From Burkholderia cenocepacia (GTDB lineage: Bacteria; Pseudomonadota; Gammaproteobacteria; Burkholderiales; Burkholderiaceae): DNA of 64,000 nucleotides. Every line of letters begins with the position of its first letter. The stretch's first letter is position 1. The position numbers and the translations under genes were made by a program. Under the pieces are notes generated by a model, which saw nothing but the letters and a program-made list of their open reading frames with translations, had not been told where the DNA came from and did not search any database. Below are positions 45,778 through 54,595 of this stretch, piece by piece. The stretch is taken from assembly GCF_900446215.1 (NCBI RefSeq), contig NZ_UAQZ01000013.1:186001-250000 (forward strand), written 5' to 3'.

Positions 45778-47979
45778 ATGCGGGACACCCTCTGGCCGGC
45801 CGTCGTGCTGGCAGCGACCCTCTGCACCACCGCCTACGCCGGCGACGCCGATTTCAATGCGCAGGGCGACGCCACCGACGCGTTCGCATCGGTGGCCGCG
45901 CAACGGCGCGCCGATCTGCTCGTGCGCAAGATGACGCTCGACGAGAAACTCCAGTTCATTCATTCGCAATACGAAATGTCTAAGGTGCCGGGCGGCGGCG
46001 CCGGGTACATCCAGGGCGTGCCGCGCCTCGGCATTCCCGATCTGAACATGGTCGATTCGGCCACCGGCTCCGGCAGCACGTCGCAGGCCAGCACGACGTT
46101 CCCCGCGACGATCGCGGTTGCCGCCAGCTGGGATCGGCGACTGTCGTACGACTTCGGCAAGCAGGTCGCGATCCAGTTGCGCGCGCAAGGATTCGGCATG
46201 GGGCTCGGCGGCGGCACCAATCTCGCGCGCGAGCCGCGCGGCGGCCGCCTGTTCGAGTATCTCGGCGAGGATCCGTTGCTCGCCGGCGATCTGCTCGCCG
46301 AACGCACGCTCGCCACGCAGCGGCAGAAAGTCATTGCGACGATCAAGCACTACGCGGGCAACGAGCAGGAGCACGGCCGGATGGGCGGCAATACGCAGAT
46401 CGACGAACGCACGCTGCGCGAGCTGTACCTGCTGCCGTTCGAGATCGCCGCGAAGCGCGGCCGGCCCGGCAGCGTGATGTGCAGCTACAACCGCCTGAAC
46501 GGCGCCTATGCGTGCGAGAACCCTCACCTGCTGAACGACGTGCTGAAGAACGAATGGGGCTTCCAGGGCCAGGTACAGTCCGACTGGGGCGCCACGCACA
46601 GCACCGCCGCCGCGATCAACGCCGGGCTCGACGAGGAAGAAGACGTCGGGCCGAGCGTGTACCTGACGCCGGCAGCCGTCAAGCAGGCGATCGCGAACGG
46701 CTCGGTGTCGACCGCGCGCCTCGACGACATGGTGCGCCGCAAGCTCGCGGTGATGATCCGCGTCGGCGTGATGGACGATCCGGCCAAAGGCGGCGGCACG
46801 ATCGATTTCGCGGCCGGCAACCGGTTCGCGCAGGCGGCTTCCGAGCAGTCGATCGTGCTGCTGAAGAACGACGGCAACCAGTTGCCGCTCGTCGCGTCGG
46901 CGCTGTCGCGTATCGCCGTGATCGGCGGCCATGCGGATGCGGCCGTGCTGTCCGGCGGCGGCTCGGGCAACACGCGCGATCCCGTAACGGGTTCGTTCGC
47001 AGGCTGCGGCGGCCTGACGTTCGGGTCGTCGACCGGGTGCAGCTGGTGGCGCAATCCGTGGCTCAAGGTCGACGTGCCGATCGTCGCGGCGATCCGCGCG
47101 CTGGCGCCGGCCGCGCAGGTCACGTATGCGGGCAACAGCGACCAGCAGTCGCCGTTCCGCGCGTACACGCAGCAGGAGATCGACCAGGCCGCGGCGCTCG
47201 CCGGCCGCTCGGACGTCGCGATCGTCGTGGTCGCGCAGCCGGCTGGCGAGGATTTCGGCGACCTGCAAAGCCTGAGCCTCGCGAACCCGTCGAACCAGGA
47301 TGCGCTCGTCGAAGCCGTCGCGCGTGCGAATCCGCATACGATCGTCGTCGTCCAGAGCGGCAATCCGGTACTGATGCCGTGGAAGGACAACGTGTCGGCC
47401 ATCGTCGAGGCATGGTATCCGGGCGAAGCCGGCGGCAAGGCGATCGCGAACGTGCTGTTCGGCGCGGTCAACCCGTCCGGCAAGCTGCCCGTGACCTTCC
47501 CGGCGCGCGATCAGGATTCGCCGACGTGGGGGCAAAACGGCGCGTTCGAGACCGACCCGGTGTACGCGGAAAAGCTGAACATGGGCTACCGCTGGTATGA
47601 CGCGCGCAACATCAAGCCGATGTTCGAGTTCGGCTACGGCCTGTCGTATACGCACTTCGCGTATTCGGGACTGTCGGTGTCGAAGCAATGGGATGGCTCG
47701 CTGAGCGTCGCGTTTACCGTGCGCAACGACGGGCGCGTGGCCGGCGCGGAAATACCGCAGGTCTATCTCGGCGTGCCGTACAAGGACGAGCCGCCCAAGC
47801 GGCTGGTCGGCTGGGAGAAGATCCGGCTGAATCCGGGCGAGGCACGGCGTGTGCACATAACCGTGTCGCCGCGGATGCAAAGCGTCTGGGATACGTCGCG
47901 CAACGGCTGGCGGGTCGTGTCGGGCGGAACCGTGTATGTCGGCGCGTCGTCGCGCGATATCCGCTTGCAAAGCCACTGA
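45778..47979 (+). CDS. Secreted GH3 beta-glucosidase (BglX-like)
   Basis: A 733-aa glycoside hydrolase family 3 enzyme. The ATG at 45778 is preferred because GGAG lies six bases upstream, although an in-frame ATG at 45766 exists. It gives a signal peptide MRDTLWPAVVLAATLCTTAYA, so it should act in the periplasm or outside. It has an N-terminal TIM barrel with KHYAGNEQEHGR and the nucleophile Asp in VQSDWGATHS, a C-terminal alpha/beta sandwich (SIVLLKNDGNQLPL, VVVQSGNPVLMPW) and a fibronectin-type-III-like end domain. It cleaves beta-linked glucosides or related oligosaccharides. Next to the EPS locus it could process released fragments. Confidence 0.92.
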   Translation: MRDTLWPAVVLAATLCTTAYAGDADFNAQGDATDAFASVAAQRRADLLVRKMTLDEKLQFIHSQYEMSKVPGGGAGYIQGVPRLGIPDLNMVDSATGSGSTSQASTTFPATIAVAASWDRRLSYDFGKQVAIQLRAQGFGMGLGGGTNLAREPRGGRLFEYLGEDPLLAGDLLAERTLATQRQKVIATIKHYAGNEQEHGRMGGNTQIDERTLRELYLLPFEIAAKRGRPGSVMCSYNRLNGAYACENPHLLNDVLKNEWGFQGQVQSDWGATHSTAAAINAGLDEEEDVGPSVYLTPAAVKQAIANGSVSTARLDDMVRRKLAVMIRVGVMDDPAKGGGTIDFAAGNRFAQAASEQSIVLLKNDGNQLPLVASALSRIAVIGGHADAAVLSGGGSGNTRDPVTGSFAGCGGLTFGSSTGCSWWRNPWLKVDVPIVAAIRALAPAAQVTYAGNSDQQSPFRAYTQQEIDQAAALAGRSDVAIVVVAQPAGEDFGDLQSLSLANPSNQDALVEAVARANPHTIVVVQSGNPVLMPWKDNVSAIVEAWYPGEAGGKAIANVLFGAVNPSGKLPVTFPARDQDSPTWGQNGAFETDPVYAEKLNMGYRWYDARNIKPMFEFGYGLSYTHFAYSGLSVSKQWDGSLSVAFTVRNDGRVAGAEIPQVYLGVPYKDEPPKRLVGWEKIRLNPGEARRVHITVSPRMQSVWDTSRNGWRVVSGGTVYVGASSRDIRLQSH

Positions 47980-48000
47980 GCGAGCGACGAAGAAGCGGCC

Positions 48001-48033
48001 GGGGGCGCCGTGCATCGCATGCGCGGCGCCCCC
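48001..48033 (+). terminator. GC-rich hairpin after GH3 gene
   Basis: GGGGGCGCCG at 48001-48010 pairs with CGGCGCCCCC at 48024-48033, about 20 bp after the GH3 stop. It is a strong stem without a U-tract, so termination may be partial. Confidence 0.5.
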
Positions 48034-48061
48034 GCATCAACCGTCTCTGCACTGCAACGCG

Positions 48062-48184
48062 TTACCTGAACAGCAGCGCCAGCACCGTCGCGAGCGCCGC
48101 GATCGCGACGATGCCCGCCACCACGCCCGCCAGATGCGCGGCAATCACCACCCCTGCCGGCAGTCGCGACGCGATGCCGGCCAT
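48062..48184 (-). CDS. Small single-span membrane protein (40 aa)
   Basis: A short ORF whose ATG at 48184 overlaps the stop of the DUF4865 gene (TGATG), which suggests translational coupling. The 40-aa product begins MAGIASRLPAG and is then one continuous Ala/Val/Ile/Leu-rich helix ending in LLFR, as expected of a tiny inner-membrane protein. It has no recognisable family. The support is the overlap, the hydrophobic composition and the absence of any other explanation for this strand. Confidence 0.55.
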   Translation of the reverse strand: MAGIASRLPAGVVIAAHLAGVVAGIVAIAALATVLALLFR

Positions 48185-48762
48185 CACGCGCCGCCCGCTT
48201 CCAGCGTGTCGAGCAACGGTCTCGCCAGATGCAGGACCTGGTACATCGTGCCCGCGCCGCCGTCGTCCGGTTCATGTTCGGTCACGAGCGCACGCGTCAG
48301 CCGCCAGCGCAGCGGATCGAGACTGACGGCCGCCGCGACCACGCCCGGCCGTGCCGCCGCTTCGCGATTGCGTGCGATCTCTCGCGCCAGGACCGCATCG
48401 AGATCGGCGTCCGCCGGAATCTCGATCGTCTCCAGACGCGCGAAACGTCCCGTCGACGCACTGCCCTTGCGCGCGTCGAGCGCAATCTGCGTGTCGATCG
48501 GCGCGCGGCCGAAGCTGTCCGTGACGACCCGATAGCGGCCGTCCGTCACGAACCGCGCGAACGCCTGCTCGTTGCGCCACAGGTAAAACGACGCGTAGCC
48601 GTTTTCCGTCGCGCCATGGCGGCCGGCCTCACGCAGCAGGAAGCCCTTGAACAGCAGGTCGGGCGTGTCGTCCCATAGCCGGCCGCGCTCGCGCACGCGA
48701 TCGCGGATGATGTCGAGATCGTAGTCCGCCGGCAGGCGGTGCACGTAGTACGCGGTCAACAT
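48184..48762 (-). CDS. DUF4865 family protein
   Basis: A 192-aa cytoplasmic protein of unknown function in the DUF4865 family: MLTAYYVHRLPADYDLDIIRDRVRERGRLWDDTPDLLFKGFL with two-half ferredoxin-like layout and an internal ASFYLWRNEQAFARFV. In this family the gene is commonly divergent from a LysR regulator, as here. The start at 48762 is the family-consistent one; upstream in-frame ATG codons only add basic residues. Confidence 0.85.
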   Translation of the reverse strand: MLTAYYVHRLPADYDLDIIRDRVRERGRLWDDTPDLLFKGFLLREAGRHGATENGYASFYLWRNEQAFARFVTDGRYRVVTDSFGRAPIDTQIALDARKGSASTGRFARLETIEIPADADLDAVLAREIARNREAAARPGVVAAAVSLDPLRWRLTRALVTEHEPDDGGAGTMYQVLHLARPLLDTLEAGGA

Positions 48763-48827
48763 GATCGACTCCTGGCGAAAGAAACGGACGGCATTCCGGA
48801 CGGCATGAACGCAGCGTAGAAGACCTT

Positions 48828-48868
48828 GAATCATTTGAAAAGGAGATGGCAGAATATTTCAATGATTC
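48828..48868. promoter_or_regulatory. Inverted repeat between DUF4865 and LysR genes (LysR-type operator candidate)
   Basis: GAATCATTTGAAA (48828-48840) is mirrored by TTTCAATGATTC (48857-48868), differing by one base in length, in the 130-bp divergent intergenic region. This fits an autoregulatory LysR-type site controlling both genes. Confidence 0.55.
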
Positions 48869-48892
48869 GATTCTGAAATGGACGAGGGTGTG

Positions 48893-49750
48893 ATGAAAAC
48901 GCTCGACATCGAAGCCGTGCAGGCATTCGTGCTGACCGCCGACCTCAAGAGCTTCACGCGGGCCGCGGAAGTGCTGGACACGACGCAGTCCGCGGTGAGC
49001 CTGAAGATCAAGCGGCTGGAAGACGGGCTCGGCCGCCGCCTGCTGGAACGCACGCCGCGGCAGGTTCGCCTGTCGGCCGACGGCACCGCGTTCCTGGAGC
49101 CGGCGCGCGAACTGGTGGCCGCTCACCACGGAGCAATCAGCGCGTTCGGCACGAGCCAGCGGCGGCTGGTGATCGGTGTCAGCCACCATGTCGTCGGCGC
49201 CGACCTGCCGATGCTGCTGCGGCGGATGAGCGAAGCGGAGCCGGCGCTCGTGCTGGAGATTCGCGTCGCCGCATCGCGCGACGTGCTCGACGCGTTCGAC
49301 CGCGGCCAGCTCGACGCGGCCGTCGCGCTGCAACACGACAGCCGGCGGCTCGACGGCGAAACCATCCTGTCGGAGTCGTTCGGCTGGATGGCGGCGGCCG
49401 ATTTCGAGTACCGTCCGCCGCAACCGCTGCGGCTCGCGACGCAGGCCGAACCGTGCAGCGTGCGCCGCATGGCGGTCGACGCGCTGGATCAGGCCGGGGT
49501 CGCGTGGACGGAGGTCTTTGTCGGCGGCGGCGTGGCGACGATCGGCGCGGCGGTGTCCGCGGGGCTGGCCGTCGCGGCGCTCGGGCATCGCGTGGCGCCC
49601 GCCGGCACCGTGGACGTGGGGATGCGTTACGGGCTGCCGCCGTTGCCGACGCGCGACGTGGTGCTCTACTCGAGCCTGACCGATGCGCGCGCCCGGCAGG
49701 CGCTACGCACGCTGGGCGCGGCGCTCCGGTCGTCGGTCGGCGTGCGCTGA
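48893..49750 (+). CDS. LysR family transcriptional regulator
   Basis: A 285-aa LysR-type regulator. The N-terminal winged helix-turn-helix reads VQAFVLTADLKSFTRAAEVLDTTQSAVSLKIKRLEDGLGRRLLER, followed by a linker helix and a substrate-binding domain with VIGVSHHVVGADLPMLL. The ATG at 48893 follows GAGGG; the ATG at 48878 has no ribosome site. Divergent from the DUF4865 gene and probably its regulator. The inducer is unknown. Confidence 0.92.
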   Translation: MKTLDIEAVQAFVLTADLKSFTRAAEVLDTTQSAVSLKIKRLEDGLGRRLLERTPRQVRLSADGTAFLEPARELVAAHHGAISAFGTSQRRLVIGVSHHVVGADLPMLLRRMSEAEPALVLEIRVAASRDVLDAFDRGQLDAAVALQHDSRRLDGETILSESFGWMAAADFEYRPPQPLRLATQAEPCSVRRMAVDALDQAGVAWTEVFVGGGVATIGAAVSAGLAVAALGHRVAPAGTVDVGMRYGLPPLPTRDVVLYSSLTDARARQALRTLGAALRSSVGVR

Positions 49751-49953
49751 TGCGATGCCTGCCCTGCATGGTCTTCGGTGACGAATCCCGTACCGGCCAA
49801 CGCGTCCATCGACGCCGCGTATGCCTGGCACGGTAAAATCGTGCCTTCGCCCTCCGTTCATGCAGACGATATCCATCCGTCCGCGGGCCAACGCCAAAAG
49901 CATCGACACATCATCATCGCCTTGATTTCCCACCATTTTCCGCGTCGCGACGC

Positions 49954-50541
49954 ATGAGTTACTCGCTCGCCACCACCTACATCCGCGAACTCGAAATCCG
50001 CAAGAGCCGTTTCATCGCGTACGCGGTTCCCGTCGAGGATCGCGATGCCGCGATGCAGGTACTGCAACGCCTGCGCGACGAACATCCGGCGGCCACCCAC
50101 GTGTGCTGGGCGCTGCTGGCGGGCGGCCAGTCGGGTATGTCGGACGACGGCGAGCCGTCGGGCACGGCGGGCCGGCCGATCCTCGAAGTGCTGCGCCATC
50201 ACGACCTCGACGGCGTGCTCGGCGCGGTCGTGCGTTACTACGGCGGCGTGAAACTCGGCGCGGGCGGGCTGGTGCGTGCGTACACGGATGCGATCGCGTC
50301 GGCGCTGCTCGATGCCGAGCGCGTCGAGCGCATTCGGTACACGCGGCTCGCGATCGAGATCGGCTACCCGGAAGAGGCGCGCGTGCGCCGCTGGATCGAA
50401 CAGGCGGGCTACGCGCTGGTGGACAGCGCGTACGGAATGACGGTGAAGCTCGTGATCAAGCTGCCCGAAACCGCCGAAGCCGCGGCAAGAGTCGAACTGT
50501 TCGACCTGACGCAGGGGCGCTCGGGCTTTCCGGAGATGTGA
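49954..50541 (+). CDS. yigZ: YigZ/IMPACT family protein
   Basis: A 195-aa protein of the IMPACT/YigZ family, linked to translation-related stress functions but of unproven activity in bacteria. The N-terminal UPF0029 domain has RKSRFIAYAVPV, ATHVCWALLAGG, MSDDGEPSGTAGRPILEVL (family signature) and VVRYYGGVKLGAGGLVRAY. The C-terminal DUF1949 domain follows. Length and motifs match the family. Confidence 0.93.
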   Translation: MSYSLATTYIRELEIRKSRFIAYAVPVEDRDAAMQVLQRLRDEHPAATHVCWALLAGGQSGMSDDGEPSGTAGRPILEVLRHHDLDGVLGAVVRYYGGVKLGAGGLVRAYTDAIASALLDAERVERIRYTRLAIEIGYPEEARVRRWIEQAGYALVDSAYGMTVKLVIKLPETAEAAARVELFDLTQGRSGFPEM

Positions 50542-50787
50542 GCCGCTGCGGCGACAAGCCCGCGCGGCGCACGCTCCACTTTTTACAAGGTCTCTCAGGT
50601 TCCGGCTACCGCTTGGGACCCTCGGCGCGACTGGTTTTTCCTCAGTGCGCCGGAATCGCACCGTTTCAACGGTGTCGACGCATATCGACGCGAACATGAC
50701 GGTACGCCTTCGCGACCGTCAATCCGACATCTTGAAAGACTGTCAAACCTGTCGCACCGCATCGCCCGCCATCGACCGGAACGCCTC

Positions 50788-50815
50788 AAAAAAACGCGCC
50801 GCATCATGCGGCGCG
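50788..50815 (-). terminator. Rho-independent terminator for ppk2
   Basis: On the minus strand a 9-bp GC stem with a 3-base loop (50815-50795) is followed by seven T residues (complement of A at 50794-50788), about 35 bp past the PPK2 stop. Confidence 0.85.
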
Positions 50816-50849
50816 CTTCGTCACATCGCGTGTAGACCGGCTAGAACGG

Positions 50850-51800
50850 TCAATAAACGTCCGGCACGATCATGTTGTCCGGCACCGGCCGGCGAATGTA
50901 ATCCTCGTGATGTTCGCGCTGCGGCAGATCGATCGTCGGACGCGGCACCTCGTGATACGGCACCTGGCCGAGCAGATGGTGAATGCAGTTCAGCCGCGCG
51001 CGCTTCTTGTCGACCGCCTGCACGACCCACCACGGCGCCTCGGGAATATGCGTGCGCTGCAGCATCTCTTCCTTCGCGGCCGTATAAGCCTCCCAGCGGC
51101 GGCGGCTTTCGAGATCCATCGGGCTCAGCTTCCACTGCTTCAGCGGATCCTCGATGCGGCTCTGGAAGCGCAGCTCCTGCTCGTGATCGGTGATCGAGAA
51201 CCAGTACTTGACGATCTGGATCCCGCTGCGCACCAGCATCTTCTCGAACTCGGGCACCGACCGGAAAAATTCCTCGTACTCGTCGTCGGTGCAGAAATTC
51301 ATCACGCGCTCGACGCCCGCGCGGTTGTACCAGCTGCGGTCGAACAGCACGATCTCGCCGCCGGCCGGCAGATGCGCGACATAGCGCTGGAAGTACCACT
51401 GCGTACGCTCGCGGTTGTTCGGCGCGGGCAGCGCGGCGACCCGGCACACGCGCGGGTTCAGGCGCTGCGTGATGCGCTTGATCGCACCGCCCTTGCCGGC
51501 CGCGTCGCGCCCTTCGAAAATGACGACGAGCCGATGCCCGGTGTGCACGACCCAGTCCTGCAGCTTCACGAGCTCGCCCTGCAAGCGGAACAGCTCGCGG
51601 AAATATTCCTTGCGCGCTTCGCGGCGCTCGGGCGAGAACAGCAGGTCCTCACCGTCGTCGAAGCGGCGGTCGTCGAGCTCCATCTCGAGCTCTTCATCGT
51701 AGGCGTCGACGAGATCCTCCTCGAAACGGCGCTGGCGCGCTTCCATCGAGCTCGTATCGGTGCGGTTGTCGGTCTCGGTGCGGGTATCGTTGTCGCCCAT
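50850..51800 (-). CDS. ppk2: Polyphosphate kinase 2
   Basis: A 316-aa class I PPK2 that transfers phosphate between polyphosphate and nucleoside diphosphates. Walker A is FEGRDAAGKGGAIKR, Walker B is LFDRSWYNRAGVERVM, and the lid region contains QWYFQRYVAHLPAGG. The first 50 residues are charged and probably disordered (DTRTETDNRTD). The start at 51800 is set by a perfect AGGAGG four bases away. A rho-independent terminator follows, so it is monocistronic. Confidence 0.94.
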   Translation of the reverse strand: MGDNDTRTETDNRTDTSSMEARQRRFEEDLVDAYDEELEMELDDRRFDDGEDLLFSPERREARKEYFRELFRLQGELVKLQDWVVHTGHRLVVIFEGRDAAGKGGAIKRITQRLNPRVCRVAALPAPNNRERTQWYFQRYVAHLPAGGEIVLFDRSWYNRAGVERVMNFCTDDEYEEFFRSVPEFEKMLVRSGIQIVKYWFSITDHEQELRFQSRIEDPLKQWKLSPMDLESRRRWEAYTAAKEEMLQRTHIPEAPWWVVQAVDKKRARLNCIHHLLGQVPYHEVPRPTIDLPQREHHEDYIRRPVPDNMIVPDVY

Positions 51801-51888
51801 GGGGCCTCCTTCCATCATTGACGCAGCCAAACCCCACCATTATCCCAGCGTCGCGCGTCAAATTCATGAAAATGGGCGGCCATGCCCG

Positions 51889-53283
51889 TCAGAAGCGGAA
51901 GTTCAGCAGCACGGTGGCCAGCACCGGATTCGCCGAAATATCGAACGTATTCGACGCAAGCGTGCGATTCGGCTGGCTGATGTCGAGCGTGATCCTGGTG
52001 CGCAGCGGGATGTAGGTCACCATCCCGGTGATCCAGAACCGGCGCGTGATCTGGTAGCTGGCGCCGACGGTGAACACCGGCTCCCACACGCTCTTCACCT
52101 TCGCCGATACGTTGGTCCGCCCCGACAGCAGCAGGTCGCCGCCGGCATCCCAGATCCGCTGGAACAACGCCGGATCGAGCAGCAGCGACTGCAGGCTGCC
52201 GATGTCCGCGCCCGCCGCGAGCAGGCCGCCGAGCGACGCCAGCTTGCGCTGGAACACCGGGTTCAGGTTGGTGTTCGTGAAGCGCGTGTAGCTGATGCCG
52301 AGGCCCGCGAACGGGCGGAACCGATCGTCGCGCTCGCCGAGGTAGTACTTGAACACGACCGAGCCGAGCCAGGCCCGCGTGGTCGCGAGCGGGTTGCTTT
52401 GCGTGTTCGCGAGATCGATCAGCGGAAAGCGGCCGTGCACGCCGGCAAAGATGCGGTCGAGCGGCAGCGCGATGCTGCCGTGCCCGCGCAGCGTCAGCAC
52501 CGGCGGAATGCCGGCGCCGAGTTCGGCCGCCCAGTGCTCGGAGACGAAATGCGTGAACGTGAACGCCAGCGTGTTCGTATTGCTGAGCGACAGGCTCGAA
52601 CCCGCGTTCTGGAAACTGTTCAGCCCGAGCGCGTCGGTGTGCGTCGTCACGGGCGTCGAGCGGCCGGTCGTCCCGACGAAATGCCAGCCGAGACCGACCA
52701 TGTTGCGGTCGTCGCCCATCAGTTGCTCGAGCAAGGGCGGCGCCTGCGCGGCCGGCAGATCGGGCAGCCGCGATGGATCGACCGGATGCAGTTCGTACGG
52801 CATCCGGTCGGCATGGACGACGCCGCGCGCCGCTGCATCGTCGGCCGGCGCATCGTGCGTGGCGGCCGGATCGCAGCCGCCGCCGGCACCGGTGTCGTCG
52901 AAACCGATGCCGTCCGCGCCGTCGTCGCCCGCGGCCGCGCAGGCGCGCGCGGCTGCGCCGGTTCGCTGCCCGAGCGTGATCTTGCGGGCGGTCAGCGGGA
53001 CGGTATCGGGTTGCCGTCCGTCGCTCGACGATGGGTTGCGTGCGCCGCGCGCCGGCTCCGCATCGGTCGTCCATGCGTGCGCATCGAAGCCGTCCGCATC
53101 GCCGCCCGGCCAGAAGCCGATCCCGTCGGCGCCGGCCTGCCAGCGCGATGCAGTGTCGCCGTCGGGCTGCGGTGCGGCGTGCGCGGCGGTCGCGCACGCG
53201 ACCAGCGTCGCACCGAGCCAGCGCGACAGCGGACGCACGGTGCCCGGCCGCGCGCGGCGGCGGCGTGTGTCGCGATTCCCCAT
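51889..53283 (-). CDS. OmpW-family outer-membrane protein with long Asp/Gly-rich N-terminal extension
   Basis: A 464-aa protein. It has a signal peptide (RWLGATLVACATAAHA), then about 150 residues of Asp/Gly/Ala-rich sequence, then an OmpW-like eight-stranded barrel (AFTFTHFVSEHWAAELGAG, PFAGLGISYTRFTNT, closing LLNFRF with terminal Phe). OmpW is normally about 210 aa, so the extension is unusual. The ATG is only 4 bp after the HlyD stop, making it the last gene of the peptide-export operon. It could be an accessory porin, receptor or self-protection factor, and the sequence does not say which. Confidence 0.82.
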   Translation of the reverse strand: MGNRDTRRRRARPGTVRPLSRWLGATLVACATAAHAAPQPDGDTASRWQAGADGIGFWPGGDADGFDAHAWTTDAEPARGARNPSSSDGRQPDTVPLTARKITLGQRTGAAARACAAAGDDGADGIGFDDTGAGGGCDPAATHDAPADDAAARGVVHADRMPYELHPVDPSRLPDLPAAQAPPLLEQLMGDDRNMVGLGWHFVGTTGRSTPVTTHTDALGLNSFQNAGSSLSLSNTNTLAFTFTHFVSEHWAAELGAGIPPVLTLRGHGSIALPLDRIFAGVHGRFPLIDLANTQSNPLATTRAWLGSVVFKYYLGERDDRFRPFAGLGISYTRFTNTNLNPVFQRKLASLGGLLAAGADIGSLQSLLLDPALFQRIWDAGGDLLLSGRTNVSAKVKSVWEPVFTVGASYQITRRFWITGMVTYIPLRTRITLDISQPNRTLASNTFDISANPVLATVLLNFRF

Positions 53284-53287
53284 CGGC

Positions 53288-54583
53288 TCAGGCCGGCACG
53301 CCGAACAGGCGCTGGCGAATCCGGTACAGCGGCTCGAACAGCCATTCGAGCAGGCTGCGCCGCTCCAGCACGATGTCCGCCTTCAGCATCATCCCGGCCC
53401 GCAACGACAGCGGCCGCCCGTCGAACGACGGCGTGCGCTCGGCGAGTTCGACCCAGGTCTTGAAGTAGGTCTGCGGCGCGGCCGCATCGCCCGGCAGGTT
53501 CAGCTCCTTCGCCGAGAACGCGACGGGCGAGATCGACAGCACCTTGCCGCGATACGTACCGAACTTCTCGACCGGATAGCTTGCGTACGCAACCTTCACC
53601 GCCTGCCCCTTCTTCACGAAGCCGGCCTTCGACGACGGAATGTAGACCTCGGCGATCAGCCCGTCGGCCTTTGCCGGCAGGATCTCGACGACGCGCGTGC
53701 CGGGCGGGTCGATCACGCCGCCCTGCACGACGTCGAGCCGCACGATCTGCCCGTCGGCCGGCGCGTACAGCACCTGGTTCACGTTCTCGTCGATGTTGTA
53801 TTCCTTCGCGTTCAGCTCCTCCTGCTTGATCTTCAGCTCCGCGTTCGCGCCGTCGTACTTGCTCTGCATCGTGTCGAGGTCGCCGCGCAGCTTCATCGCG
53901 TTCTTCGCGAGTTCGGCGCGGCGCAGCAGCAGGTCCTGGTACGCCTGCCCGGCCTGCAGGTATTGCGTGTTGACCTGGTTGTACTGTTCGAGCGTCACCA
54001 CCTGTTCGTCGAGCAGCTGCTTCACGCGTGCGCGCCGTTCGCCGTATTCGTCGACGATGCGCTTCTGGTCCTGGATCTGCCGGTCGACCAGCCCGCGGCT
54101 CTCGCCCTGCGCGGCGATCTGCTGGTTGATCTGCTGCACCGACGACCGGTATTCGAGCCGCGCCGCGTCGATCTGCTGCGTCACCTCGATGCGCTGCCGG
54201 TCGAGCGCCGCGCGCATCCCCTGCACGTTGTTCGCCTGGCTGACGAAGCTCGTGTCGCGCGTCACCGCGAGCAGCCGCTGGCCGGCCTTCACGTGCTGAT
54301 CCTTGCCGACGTAGACCTCGCGTACCGCCCAGCCCGGCGGCGCACCGACGCCGATCAGCCCGGAGCGCGGCGTCAGCATCCCCGACACGCTCTCGGTGTT
54401 CGCGTAGCTCAACTCGACCAGCGCGGTCACGAACATCGCGAACATCGCCAGCGACAGGTAGCAGAAGAACCGCATCGACACCGGCACGTCGACGACGCCG
54501 TGAATCACGGTGCCGAAGGTCGTGCCGCGCGCGAGCTTGCGCGACGGCTTCTGTTCTCGGAGGGCGGAATTCCAGGTCGGCAT
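53288..54583 (-). CDS. HlyD-family periplasmic adaptor of peptide exporter
   Basis: A 431-aa membrane fusion protein of a type I-like secretion system. It has a short cytoplasmic N-terminus, one transmembrane helix (FFCYLSLAMFAMFVTALVELSYA), a lipoyl/biotinyl half-motif (VREVYVGKDQHVKAGQRLL), a long alpha-helical hairpin (about residues 120-280), the second half-motif (VLYAPADGQIVRLDVVQGG) and a beta-barrel domain. The class resembles bacteriocin-export adaptors. It bridges the C39 ABC exporter and the TolC-like channel encoded nearby. Confidence 0.92.
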   Translation of the reverse strand: MPTWNSALREQKPSRKLARGTTFGTVIHGVVDVPVSMRFFCYLSLAMFAMFVTALVELSYANTESVSGMLTPRSGLIGVGAPPGWAVREVYVGKDQHVKAGQRLLAVTRDTSFVSQANNVQGMRAALDRQRIEVTQQIDAARLEYRSSVQQINQQIAAQGESRGLVDRQIQDQKRIVDEYGERRARVKQLLDEQVVTLEQYNQVNTQYLQAGQAYQDLLLRRAELAKNAMKLRGDLDTMQSKYDGANAELKIKQEELNAKEYNIDENVNQVLYAPADGQIVRLDVVQGGVIDPPGTRVVEILPAKADGLIAEVYIPSSKAGFVKKGQAVKVAYASYPVEKFGTYRGKVLSISPVAFSAKELNLPGDAAAPQTYFKTWVELAERTPSFDGRPLSLRAGMMLKADIVLERRSLLEWLFEPLYRIRQRLFGVPA

Positions 54584-54595
54584 GGGGCGGGCTCG

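Noticed and set aside
45565..48015. 816-codon minus-strand ORF opposite the GH3 gene
   Set aside because: Antisense shadow; the plus strand has a complete GH3 enzyme with signal peptide and active-site motif.
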